DNA of 64,000 nucleotides from contig OX381710.1 in the NCBI GenBank assembly GCA_947462335.1, positions 64,537,303 to 64,601,302 of the forward strand, read 5' to 3'. Positions within the stretch are counted from its first letter, which is position 1. Each line of letters starts with the position of its first letter. The DNA is from Harmothoe impar (Eukaryota > Annelida > Polychaeta > Phyllodocida > Polynoidae). Positions 54,197 through 63,551 of this stretch are shown here, piece by piece. A program made the translations under genes and the position numbers. The notes under the pieces are model-generated. The model saw nothing but the letters and a program-made list of their open reading frames with translations, had not been told where the DNA came from and did not search any database.

Positions 54197-54558
54197 CACC
54201 CAGGCAAATATCAGCGTCAACCAATGTCGCCAAAACTACTCTCATACACGGGTCATACACTACTGGACTACAATAGATGGGTCAAGGGCCATTCTAGTGA
54301 GGGTCAGGCTAAGCTGGACCTTCATCTAAAGCCTCTACTCACCCTAAATTGCTTGCGAGTCTGGCCCTGCTGGATCCTTATGCTAGAGTCTGACAATGCT
54401 GGACTCTTGCACTCTTGCAGGCTGAAAGAGACTCTCCCCAGAGTCCAGCATTGCCAGACGCAATAGCATGAGGATCCAGCATAGCTAGACTCTCAAGCAA
54501 TTTTGCGATATATGAGTGCTTTAGGCGACATTGGTTGACGCTGATATTTGCCTGGGTG
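54197..54558. mobile_element. MITE with perfect 35-bp TIRs
   Basis: cacccaggcaaatatcagcg at 54197 continues to 54231 and is perfectly inverted at 54524-54558. Inner arms also pair loosely (gctggatcc, gagtctggc and attgc phrases). No target duplication is clear. Confidence 0.85.
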
Positions 54559-55144
54559 TTGGTCTGTTGACTCGGTTGATTGGATTATTTTGTAGGTGGG
54601 GGCCGTATTTCACAAGGCTGTTGGCTGAATGAAATGCGGCCCCACCTTCAATAAGGGGCCATCCATTAATTACGTACGCACATTTTCGGCCAAAATAGAC
54701 CCCCCCACCCCCCCCCCCCTGTTGCACCATGTACGCATTTGGACCTCCCCCCCCCCCATGCGTACATACACATTTAACATTTACCCCCCCCCCCCCACTG
54801 ATAAAATAAAGGGACCTTATGAAAATTACTGAGGAACTTTAGTGCTAATAGGTGCGTATGTAGGGGGAGCAATCAGGTCCTTGCACTCTGCTTGATACAC
54901 GTACACAACCTGTGTTCCCTCTGCTCAAAAACAATCTCAATTTCACGGATTTCTTGACAGAAAAGTACCCCTTTTAGTGGAAAATGCTGATGTCTTTTAG
55001 GCCAAACGAACACCCTTTTTTGGCAGAACGCTGACATTTATTTCCTTTCCCATGATTAAAAGAAGCAAATGATTCAGTGATGTGTCACATCACCAATATT
55101 ACAGGGACCGGGAGAGGAAATACCTTTGAGGATTTGTATCTTTA
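54559..55144. other. poly-C-rich dispersed repeat
   Basis: ggggccatccattaattacg at about 54655 leads into several long C-runs (54700-54800). The same kind of phrase followed by C-runs recurs in weaker form near 52500-52620. No coding. Confidence 0.5.
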
Positions 55145-55472
55145 GGCCACACCAAAAAAAAAGTTGGTCTACGGATTTTCTTTTCCAAAAATAGGTGCGG
55201 TAGGGGGAATTTTTTTAAATTTTTTTTCCAAATATTTTTTTTGTCAATGGATTTCAACCTTAAAATAGGGGGGCGGGCGAATTTATTTTTTTTCTACTGA
55301 GGGAAAATCTCCTTTTAAATTTTACAAATATATTTTCTGGTTAACGATGACAGAAAAGGCAACCAAAAAAAAAAAAAAAAAAAAAATCCAATTTTTCAGA
55401 AAAAAAATAAATTTACATTTTGAAAAATGTGGTGCGGGAAATCCGTAGACCAACTTTTTTTTTGGTGTGGCC
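55145..55472. mobile_element. PIF/Harbinger-like MITE
   Basis: Ends ggccacaccaaaaaaaaagt and its inverse (continuing through tggtctacggattt, 35 bp or more) are flanked by the 3-bp tta (55142-55144 and 55473-55475). GGC-type ends with a TWA duplication are typical of PIF/Harbinger elements. The interior is A/T homopolymer-rich and non-coding. Confidence 0.75.
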
Positions 55473-55916
55473 TTAGGGGGAGTACATCTCCTGACCATCC
55501 TGGGACAATTCCACTACCAATCAGCTTCAAGCAACCAACCCCCCCCTCCCCCCCCGCACATGGAATTGAGAAATATGCCCTACACCCCCGGCTTTGCAAA
55601 AGTATTTGCATGTTATACATGTACTGGTAATTCCAAATAGGTACATATACACCATTCTTTATAGAGCAGCAAACTAAATCCAATTATTCTTCTTAAACCC
55701 CTTCACCCTGAAATTGATTCCTTTCATAGATTTTTAAAAAAAATTGTTGGATCAAATTTCCCTCTTGTCAAAAGTATACTCCGAGGTTGGGGGATGGGGG
55801 TGGTCAAGTTCAGGGCTGAGTCATATAATTATTGCCATCTAGGGGGTGGGGAGTAGTATAGTATGTATCGGAACGGGACTATAGTTAAGTACTGTTTATT
55901 ACTCAATCGACATGCA

Positions 55917-56345
55917 GCCAATCAGAGGCCTCCATTTGGTCACGTGACCGGAAGTGACCTACTTAGGGGATTAGTGGTGACGTCACGTGACCTAGTTAGC
56001 CAATCAGAGGCCTCCATTTGGTCACGTGACCGGAAGTGACCTACTTAGGGGATTAGCGGTGCATTCTGGGTAACCCTGCAGCCAATCAGAGGCCTCCATT
56101 GGGTGACCGGAAGTGACCTACTTAGGGGATGGTGCATTCTGGGTAACCTACTGACCTACTTAGGGGACCGGAAGTGACGTCATATGACCTAATTTAGGAT
56201 CACGTGATCGGAAGTGACCTGATGAGTCACGTGACCGGAAGTGACGTCACACGACTTAATGGCCAACCGGAAGCGACCTGATTGATCACGTGACCGGAAG
56301 AAGAAGAAGTTTTTTTTTTGTTTAGGATCCCGTGACTGGAAGCGA
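55917..56345. repeat. array of E-box/ETS/CRE-like composite sites
   Basis: About nine imperfect copies of accggaagtgac (or a close variant), most preceded by CACGTG-type E-boxes (tcacgtgacc) and several followed by gacgtca. At the left, a longer unit of about 80 bp (gccaatcagaggcctccatt ... ttaggggatta) is repeated three times and includes a CCAAT box. It lies 180-600 bp beyond the 3' end of the polymerase gene. It could be a host promoter, a terminal or intergenic repeat of the viral-like element, or a satellite. The motifs are seen; the role is not known. Confidence 0.75.
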
Positions 56346-56524
56346 CGTCGTCACATGAGTGACGCTTTAAGAGACTGCGCGACTTACTAGTAAAAGAAGC
56401 CGTATGATAATAAAAACACAACAATATTTTCTTTTAATTTTTTTTTATTTATTTTTTTTTCAATCTTGATAAACACTCTATTTTTGAAAAGATGCACACG
56501 CTTATTTTTTTTTTTTTTTTTTTT
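56346..56524. other. A/T-rich 3' flank of the polymerase gene
   Basis: On the minus strand the polymerase stop is followed by an A-run of about 20 (56503-56525) and other A-runs, with aataaa-like words. These could serve in 3' end formation. Confidence 0.4.
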
Positions 56525-59500
56525 TCATATCTCTAAAGGACTCGTTGTCACACCGTCAGAATGCACGCGACGCTTATAATACAAGTAGCGCACGCCGTCT
56601 TTCTCTATGGTGTAGGTGACCATTTTGTTTCGCACCACTTTGAAATTTCTATTTACAGCAATGAGAGTTTTTCGTTGGCGAAGAACATCCAAGAAGGCGT
56701 CTGGTTCCTGGGGGTTTTGTTTCTTCTGTACGCCTTTTGCACTCCATTTTTTGGATTTTCTTTCACCGGTGTCGCTGACTCGATCGTAGCAAATGTAAGT
56801 CTTAGGGTTGAGACTTAGGATCCCGTCACCTTCCCACTCCGCTTTCATGAGCCCCGAAGTTCTCAGATCGTGAAGGTACCGTCTCTCACAACATCCGCCG
56901 GGCGGCGCACACCATTCTCGCACTCTTTCCGTTTTTGTCTTCACGAAAAGCTCTAAGTGCTCGTCGCACACCGCTGTCGGAAGCCACTTTCGTTTCTCTC
57001 TGAAGTACGTCTCTCTCAGGCGAGGTTTCACTAGGTCATCCAACGTGGCACCGCTGAGAGCCATGTAAAGACTGTCGGTGTCCATTTGACAAAGGGCATA
57101 ATCGCGCCGATCGACGAATCTATCCAAGAAGTCGTATGTGAACTCTAACATTTTCAACTTCGCGTACTGGTATACCATGAACCCTATCTGAATAGGGAGG
57201 TTGTTCTTGACTGTTTTCGGTTGTAGTTCGACTTCAAACAGATCGGAAGTCAACTCGGACGCCTTTTTGAAGCGCCACGAATTGGCCAATAGTTCGAACT
57301 TCCGACTGTCAGTGTATCTCACCGCCGTGTGTTTTTCTTTGTTGCAGATTGTTTTACCGTACGTAGCGTTTCCCATTAACTTGTAACAGTCTGACAGAAT
57401 TTTCTCGTTCTCGTTCACGTCGCCACGTCTTCGCGCCGCCGTCACTTCGTCCGCGAAACCGGCAAAGGAGCGTTTAGGTAGGTATTCTACCACCAGCTGC
57501 ACTTTGGTGACTATCAAACCGTGCTCTAAATACCACTTGAGAAGCGGCGTTCCCAAGAGAATATTTTTTCCGTGGTAACTCCCTATCAGACATCTCTGAG
57601 GCGTGTTCAACAGCTTTTCTTCCTGCGCAAAGTCTGACATGTGAGGGCCTATGTCCGATTTTGAAACGGTCGCGTTCTTGAAAACGGGGGTCATTTCTTC
57701 GAAGTACTCTCGTAGGTGAGGCGGCGTAGTGATGTCCACTTGAACTAAACCGAACATTTTCTCCTCTTTCACAGCGGAAAGGATGTCGCTCTCGCTCATC
57801 GCGTTTCGAGACACTTTCAAAGCGTCAACCTTCCAGCGTTGTTGGGAGGCCTTGACCCGCTCATCTCGACGCTTCATCTCTCGCCATTCGCACTCCCACA
57901 CGACGACCAGCTTGTAACCTAACGCTTTCAAGTAAGCGCTTACTCTGGTCGTTCTGTCGCGTCTCTCCTCTCTCAGTGAAGCGCACTGATATCGGTGCGA
58001 CGGTATGCACTCGTGAGCGTGGAACCAACACCCGTGAAACTGGAAAACCGTATTAGAGGCCGCGTGAAATCCGTCCACGCGAATTCTCCGACAGCCTACC
58101 GCCATCTCGCCGCCGTTCAGAGCGTGGCGCAGTTTCACGTCGCGGTCGTGCTCTACGAAGCGTAACCACTCCAAAGCGCTGTGAGAGTTTCTTTGCCTGA
58201 TTTCGGGCTTGAACTCGGTCTCGGGCCGTCTCACCGCGTAATAGCCCGTGCAGTGCGCTTCGCTCATGCAGCGCAAGTACAGAGAGTTAGCGTCTAGTCC
58301 TAGGATGTGTTGGCACGGTCTCGCTTCTTCGCCGTACTTGTGCTCCCTTATCCGCGTGGTGCCCTTCTCGTGAAATCTATGGAAGATGATGGAAGGACCG
58401 CCGACTAGATTCTCTTTGATCAGAGCGTGGAGGACGGCGTCGAACTGGGGAAACGTTGTGAACGCGTCTTCTAGGTTTTGGAAGAGGAAGCGTAAAGTCA
58501 AACCGGCGAGAGAAACTCCGTCTTTCAACATGTCGATGCCGCGATCTTGGAAAAATTTAGCGTGATTTTTCAGAGCTTCTATGAAAGGTTTCACGTCTTT
58601 GTTGTTGTAGTGGATCAAGTAGTCTTCCATAGTTTGCATCTTCTCGTCGGACCAAACTTTCTGACATGCGGCGTAGTCGGATTCGGACATTTTGACGCCC
58701 GTCAGCTCGCTGTCGAAAGCCGATCTCGGCGGCAGCGTTCTGTTTGCCAGTTTCCTGGTAGACGTCATCCATTCGTAAGGAAAGTGACCTTTCTCTTCGT
58801 TCCTGGTGAAAGCTCGCAAATAGGTCGCGTAGTTGTAACCGGGTGCCAAATAGTTGACTACGTCCAAGAAAACCGTGTGCTGTGTGTAAACCGCCAAGTA
58901 TTGATTGCTTCTCTTTATGACGCTGAATTCTTGGTTTCTTCGGTCTCCGGAGGCGAAGAACGAGTGAAGGCGTATTTTGATCAGGTTCAAGTCGTAACGC
59001 CCCGAGTTGAAGCCCACCACTGGAGCTTGACGGATGTATCTCAGAAGACGCTTCTTCAGTTGAACTAACGGGTGTCTGGTCTGAGCCGCAGCGAAGCCGC
59101 CTGGAGAAGGGGTGGTGAACGTCGCCTCCTCCAGCAGGAGAGCTTCACCTATCGCCGCATCTAACTTCGCTAACGTCGGTCGGTAAAGTTCTAGCACAGC
59201 TTCCCCGATCGCTTTGGCGTTCTCGTTTATGTGATTTAAAACTCGGTCCAACAAGGGGTCGGAATCTGCGTCGGACGCTCTGACGAAGCAGACGGGCCCC
59301 TCCCACCCCGGAAAGTCGGATGCGACGCTAGCCGACAAAGGGACGTGATCCCACAGCAGGGACACGTGCTCCGTCGACGGTTCTTTGCACGGTCTGAAGA
59401 AAGCCTCGAAATCGAAGGCGATCTTGTAAGGGTAGATTCCGGAATGTCCGTCGGGGGGAAAAATGGAGAAGTCTGCTAGCGCTTCGAAAATCGTTCTCGA

Positions 59501-60652
59501 ATTTTGGTAGATGCCACCTACGTAGCGCAACTTGACTTGTCGGCAAGAGGAAAGCTGGTTCCTGTGTCTCTTCAGCAAGAACTCGGTGGTGAACGCCGCC
59601 TTACACTTGCAACATTCGTATATGCCCGCGTACGCGTTGAAGTCCGTGACGAGAGAGACGTGCAAACCGCCTTTCGCCGTCAGGTGTAGGTTGACTTTAC
59701 CTCGGGCGGCCACAGTTCTGGAAGGCGGTCTGATCAGAGTAACGCGTCTTCTCAACTTCCGCCCCGGCACTTGACGCGACGCGGTGTAAACCGCTATTTG
59801 TACGTCAAACAAGTTCTCTAACGCGGGTAAGTCGCGGATGTTCAGACCCGGAAAGGATTCAGGTGTGGCAGCGGGACAGAACTGACGTAACAAATCTGAA
59901 GCGCGCTTGCTGGTGTTGTATAAGTGAAAGGAAATGCAGCGGAAGATGCAGAGGTTGTCCTTGTTGGGAAAATCTAACACGCCGCTTCTCTTTCCAACTC
60001 GACCGGCCTGAGTGATCCTACCGCCTATGGGGAATTCCCCCGGTCCCATGTAAACGCAGATGTTCAAATTGGTAGGAAAAAGAACGTGCCACTTGGTGTC
60101 AGCGTCGCAAAGTTTCCGTACCTCCTCGCAAGCGACGGTGTTTTGCATCTTTGAGAGGAGCTCTTCCAAAGTTTCTGAATTAGTTACAGTAGGGAGCGGT
60201 TGTATGAGAGTTGCGTTGTTCTGGGAGGCGTGGAAGTAGCGCAGTTTGCTCTTGTCTTCTCTGTGTTGTAACAGTAAGCCTACCGAGAAACCCACTTTGT
60301 ATCTGAATCTTTGTGTCAAGTGAATGCGACGCATAGTATCTACAGCGTCACTCAACTCGCCGGTTGGTAGCCTGAAGTTTGTTACACTCACGCGAGTCCC
60401 GTGCATCCTGACGCCCGTTTGTATCGCAGGCCAATTCGCCGTGAACGTTTCCTCCCCGTTCGGTACAGCACATATGCGCGGAGGGACGGTCACCCCGTCC
60501 AGAGATTCGCGTCGACAAGCGCTCTTTCGGCAATCCCCTTCGCCGCATAGAGGGCAAAACTTAGCTACTACTCTACAATTTTCTACGTGTCTCTCGTGGT
60601 TGTTCGCTCTTTTAAACATTTTGAAACACTTTTCGCATACGTACTGTGTCAT
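56525..60652 (-). CDS. protein-primed-type family B DNA polymerase with accessory domains
   Basis: A 1,375-aa replicase numbered from the first ATG (60652; the frame is open slightly upstream). Zinc finger C6-x2-C9-x12-H22-x3-C26 and a second Cys cluster to about 46. OTU-peptidase-like box D232-x2-C235 (DNLCIFRC) with H331 (LHVSLV) as possible third member. C2H2-like finger about 347-370. Exonuclease Exo I D414-F-E416, Exo II N549...Y553-D554, Exo III Y682-x3-D686. Polymerase motif A D787 (LDANSLY), motif B K1091-x3-N1095-x2-Y-G, motif C D1191-T-D1193-S. The roughly 300-residue gap between A and B, where protein-primed enzymes have TPR inserts, holds VDGFH...FQFHGCWFHAH...VVWECEW (about 860-922), similar to Vsr-type nucleases. 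All catalytic residues are present and no stop interrupts it. Such enzymes copy linear genomes of Polintons, adintoviruses and relatives. Confidence 0.88.
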   Translation of the reverse strand: MTQYVCEKCFKMFKRANNHERHVENCRVVAKFCPLCGEGDCRKSACRRESLDGVTVPPRICAVPNGEETFTANWPAIQTGVRMHGTRVSVTNFRLPTGELSDAVDTMRRIHLTQRFRYKVGFSVGLLLQHREDKSKLRYFHASQNNATLIQPLPTVTNSETLEELLSKMQNTVACEEVRKLCDADTKWHVLFPTNLNICVYMGPGEFPIGGRITQAGRVGKRSGVLDFPNKDNLCIFRCISFHLYNTSKRASDLLRQFCPAATPESFPGLNIRDLPALENLFDVQIAVYTASRQVPGRKLRRRVTLIRPPSRTVAARGKVNLHLTAKGGLHVSLVTDFNAYAGIYECCKCKAAFTTEFLLKRHRNQLSSCRQVKLRYVGGIYQNSRTIFEALADFSIFPPDGHSGIYPYKIAFDFEAFFRPCKEPSTEHVSLLWDHVPLSASVASDFPGWEGPVCFVRASDADSDPLLDRVLNHINENAKAIGEAVLELYRPTLAKLDAAIGEALLLEEATFTTPSPGGFAAAQTRHPLVQLKKRLLRYIRQAPVVGFNSGRYDLNLIKIRLHSFFASGDRRNQEFSVIKRSNQYLAVYTQHTVFLDVVNYLAPGYNYATYLRAFTRNEEKGHFPYEWMTSTRKLANRTLPPRSAFDSELTGVKMSESDYAACQKVWSDEKMQTMEDYLIHYNNKDVKPFIEALKNHAKFFQDRGIDMLKDGVSLAGLTLRFLFQNLEDAFTTFPQFDAVLHALIKENLVGGPSIIFHRFHEKGTTRIREHKYGEEARPCQHILGLDANSLYLRCMSEAHCTGYYAVRRPETEFKPEIRQRNSHSALEWLRFVEHDRDVKLRHALNGGEMAVGCRRIRVDGFHAASNTVFQFHGCWFHAHECIPSHRYQCASLREERRDRTTRVSAYLKALGYKLVVVWECEWREMKRRDERVKASQQRWKVDALKVSRNAMSESDILSAVKEEKMFGLVQVDITTPPHLREYFEEMTPVFKNATVSKSDIGPHMSDFAQEEKLLNTPQRCLIGSYHGKNILLGTPLLKWYLEHGLIVTKVQLVVEYLPKRSFAGFADEVTAARRRGDVNENEKILSDCYKLMGNATYGKTICNKEKHTAVRYTDSRKFELLANSWRFKKASELTSDLFEVELQPKTVKNNLPIQIGFMVYQYAKLKMLEFTYDFLDRFVDRRDYALCQMDTDSLYMALSGATLDDLVKPRLRETYFREKRKWLPTAVCDEHLELFVKTKTERVREWCAPPGGCCERRYLHDLRTSGLMKAEWEGDGILSLNPKTYICYDRVSDTGERKSKKWSAKGVQKKQNPQEPDAFLDVLRQRKTLIAVNRNFKVVRNKMVTYTIEKDGVRYLYYKRRVHSDGVTTSPLEI

Positions 60653-60685
60653 GTTTTTTTTCACTCGGTTACCAACTACTTAGCC

Positions 60686-60796
60686 GTCTAACTATCTATC
60701 TATCTATCTAGCCATCTATCAATCTGTCGTCTATGTAACTATCTTTCTGTCTGCTGTCTGTGTATCCGTCTGTCTGTCTGTCTGTCTGTCTGTCTC
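60686..60796. repeat. (CTAT)n / (CTGT)n microsatellite
   Basis: tctatctatctatc followed by gtctgtctgtctgtc in the 0.2-kb gap between the two minus-strand genes. It would fall in the leader of the polymerase gene or the tail of its upstream neighbour. Confidence 0.85.
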
Positions 60797-60851
60797 ATAC
60801 AGCGTACGTCAAACGCTGTGTGTGTGTGCGCGCGTGAGCGTTGAGCGTCTC

Positions 60852-62079
60852 TCATTCCGAATCTATGCCGAGATATTTCAGAATGATCTCTGTTTTGTCA
60901 TCCAACTCTTTGAGCGCTCTGGCGGACAGCGTCACCCCCTGCTGTGTGGGTTTTTTGTCAGGACCTTCGTACTTGCGCACGTGGACGAGGTTCTTACCGC
61001 TGTAGTAGCTCACAGCTGCGTACACTTCGCCCGCCTCATCCAGCACTGCGAACCAGGGGGTGTGATTAGGTTTTCCTTGCGCGGCTGCTGTGTCGCGTAT
61101 GCGCACTACTGCGCGGATATCGGCGATGCGTGCTATGAGCTCGCGCAGCGCGTCGGCCGTGAAGTGCACTCGCTTGCTTCTGGTCAGAGACGCCTCTTTC
61201 ACCTGGCCGTCTTTTGTGTAGCGCGGCCTCCTAGACAGTCTAGCCACGTCCTCCCAGATCTCCAGCGTCAAAGCTCCGTCTAAGCAGAACTCTAACCCGA
61301 GTGTTTTCTCTGCTTCTTCTCGTCCATCTCCTTCTTTTTCTTGTATTTTTCTCTTCTTAGTGGGCCTTGTTGTTCTGGAACTCACCTTAGAACGTTTCAC
61401 ACCCGCAGGATGAGTAACACCATCAGCGTGAGCTGAATCAGCAGCAGAACCGATAGCAGGAGCAGCGTCAGCGCTGGTGGTATCGGAGGTCTCGTTGTTG
61501 GAACAGCGCAGCCACACGCCGTCCGTGCTGTGTGTAGCGGTAGAAGATGAAGCGCCGCCGCCGCCCTCGTAAGGTGGCGGTGAGGGCAGTCGCCACGGAC
61601 CGGACGGGGGGGCGCTAGCAGTGGAGGAAGTGAGGTCGAAAGGTCGAAGAGGGAAGCCGAAAAACGTACCGCTCACCCCTTGCCCTTCGGGTTCTTCGTA
61701 CGCCTCGTCGTCAGCGTCGTTCTCTGTCTCACCCTGTTGCTGCTCCTCCTCCTCCTCTTCTTCTCGGTTCAGGGGCTGAGTGTCCGAATAGCTGTAACTC
61801 TCAGCGCGAGCGGCGTCGAGGGCGTCCGTCGATGTAGTGGTGGAGGAGAGGGGCTGTGCAACGTGCGGCAGGTCATCAAAGTCATCAACAGTAGTGGGGA
61901 GGTAAAAACCCGGTTGCCAGTACTGCGCTGTGCCAGGAGCGTTGTCGTCAGTAGTAGTAGCAGTAGCAGCAAGTGCAGCAGAAGCAGCCGCAGCAGGCGC
62001 AGCCGCAGCAGACGCAACAGTAGCAGGCGCAGCAGCAGCCTCAGCAGGCGCAGCCGTAGCAAGCGCAGCAGTAGCAGGC

Positions 62080-62112
<33 letters not shown>

Positions 62113-62441
62113 GCAGGCGGGACGGCGGTAGCAGCGGCAGCGCGCTTAGCAGCAACGTGTACCGTCGCGAGTGTAACAACGTCGCTAGCACGACGACTGC
62201 TACCAGTAGTACTACTAGTACTACTACCACTACTACTACTACTGCTACTACTAGTGCTACTGCTACTACTACTACTACTACTACTGCCGCGAGCGCTCGC
62301 TACAGCAGGAGGGTGATAAGACCAACCGGCTGCGGCGGTAGTCTCATGTTCAGTAGCAAGAGCAGGCACTGACGCTAAACGAACGCTGTTCCGCGTAGTC
62401 TTCTTGTTCTTGAACGCCGCTAGCTGTTGTCTTTTGCTCAT
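60852..62441 (-). CDS. putative PC4-like ssDNA-binding protein with long acidic/Ala-rich region
   Basis: 529 aa from the ATG at 62441, ending 0.2 kb upstream of the polymerase start on the same strand. The N terminus is basic. It is followed by a Ser run encoded by an (act)n repeat, a long Ala-rich tract, a Glu run and a Pro/Gly region. A nuclear-localisation-like KKRKIQEK lies near residue 365. The C-terminal 150 residues are ordered. The last 65 (AVSYYSGKNLVHVRKYEG, then GVTLSARALKEL) follow the PC4/Sub1 pattern of four strands plus a helix, with R/K-rich strands. The preceding 65 residues (ending VHFTADALRELIARI) look like a diverged second copy. PC4-type folds bind single-stranded DNA as dimers, here perhaps within one chain. 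Next to a polymerase this suggests the replication ssDNA-binding protein; a transcription role is possible. Confidence 0.6.
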
Positions 62442-62501
62442 GGTGGTGACTGTAGAGAGCAGCAAAAAAGAATGAGTGAGTGAATGGAGGTTTCCAAGCC
62501 C

Positions 62502-62509
62502 CTTATATA
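62502..62509 (-). promoter_or_regulatory. TATA box of the PC4-like gene
   Basis: Minus-strand tatataag (within ggcgtatataagggg) lies about 60 nt upstream of the ATG at 62441, so initiation near 62475 would give a short leader. Compact TATA-driven promoters fit a viral or transposon gene. Confidence 0.6.
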
Positions 62510-62525
62510 CGCCTTCTCGCTTCTA

Positions 62526-62890
62526 GAGCTAAGCTACTTACCGACCCTGTTCAGCTGCCGCCGGCTGGCCGGCGGCCATTCACAAAGAGAAACAAAAAGA
62601 CATAAGGCATGACGTTTTCAGCTGGATCCCTTTCCCCCCCCCTCTTTTGAGAGATCGACTGTGATGATGAGCTAAGCCGCTTACCACCCTGTTCAGCAAT
62701 TCAACGCGCATTAGCTGTATAAAGGGTTAAGCGGTTGCTGCCTGCCGTCGACTGACCGGCGGCGGCCATTCACAAAGACATAAGGTATGACGTTTTCAGC
62801 TGGATCCCTTTTTGAGGGATCCACTGTGGTGAGCTAAGCCGCTTACCACCCTGTTCAGCCATTCAGCGCGCGTTAGCTGTATAAAGGATT
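62526..62890. repeat. 2.5 direct repeats between divergent genes
   Basis: Units starting gagctaagc at 62526, 62669 and 62831 (about 143, 162 and a partial 60 bp) share ttaccaccctgttcagc, ggcggccattcacaaag, gacgttttcagctggatccc and, in two, gctgtataaagg. They lie between the leftward PC4-like gene and the rightward Death-fold gene and may be a shared promoter, an origin-proximal repeat or both. Confidence 0.75.
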
Positions 62891-63462
62891 AACGGTAACG
62901 GTGATGAGCTTACAGTGTGTATACAAAAAAAAACTACAGGAGGCGTGTGGCGTGAAGCAGGACCCCCCTAAGACGAACGTGCCTGTCTGTGAGTAGAGGC
63001 GTGTGCATGTGGTGAGCGACTTAAGTGTAAGACAAAAATCGCCACCTCCTGCCGTGGTGAGTAGACCGGGCCGGCCAGGCGGGCGGGCGGCCGGCTAGTT
63101 CAATAGGGAGGGGTGACAGCTGCCTAAGGCTGTGCATGAAAAAAAATCCGATTTTCACCTGACCTCTGACGTTTGTTACAATGAATGTCAGAGGGAGGGA
63201 GACGTCCTCGGGTAGGGGGTAGGAGGTATTAAGGCTATGAGTGAGGAAAAAACACCGTTTTCAGCTGGTCTCCACGGATAGCGATGCCACACCCCCTCGT
63301 CATCTAAGCTCTTAAGGAGCGGAGCGGCTGAAAAAGCGTCATGCGGACAGGGTGCTAGACAGCTGGAGCGCTGTTGGAAATGGGATTAAACTCCCTCTGT
63401 ATAAAAAGCTCTCATTTCTGTTGGAAAAAAAACATATCACCTCTGACCCCAGTAACGGCTAC
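62891..63462. other. upstream region of the Death-fold ORF
   Basis: No ORF with protein-like composition. The phrase cgttttcagctgg recurs near 63257, linking it to the repeats at 62526. The region ends at a (gcc)n tract. Confidence 0.4.
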
Positions 63463-63539
63463 TACCACCACCACCGCCACCACCACCACCGCCGCCACCG
63501 CCGCCACCGCCGCCGCCGCCGCCGCTGCCGCCGCCGCCA
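63463..63539. repeat. (CCACCG)n/(GCC)n low-complexity tract
   Basis: About 75 bp of trinucleotide-like sequence immediately before the Death-fold ORF start. Apparent His/Arg or Thr/Ala frames across it (63352-63615) are artefacts. Confidence 0.9.
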
Positions 63540-63551
63540 AGACGAGACGAG

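Noticed and set aside
58547..59068. 173-aa plus-strand frame
   Set aside because: Antisense shadow of the polymerase gene.
61680..62372. Plus-strand Ser/Thr- and Ala-rich open frames opposite the PC4-like gene
   Set aside because: They are antisense shadows of the (act)n and Ala-coding repeats of the minus-strand gene.
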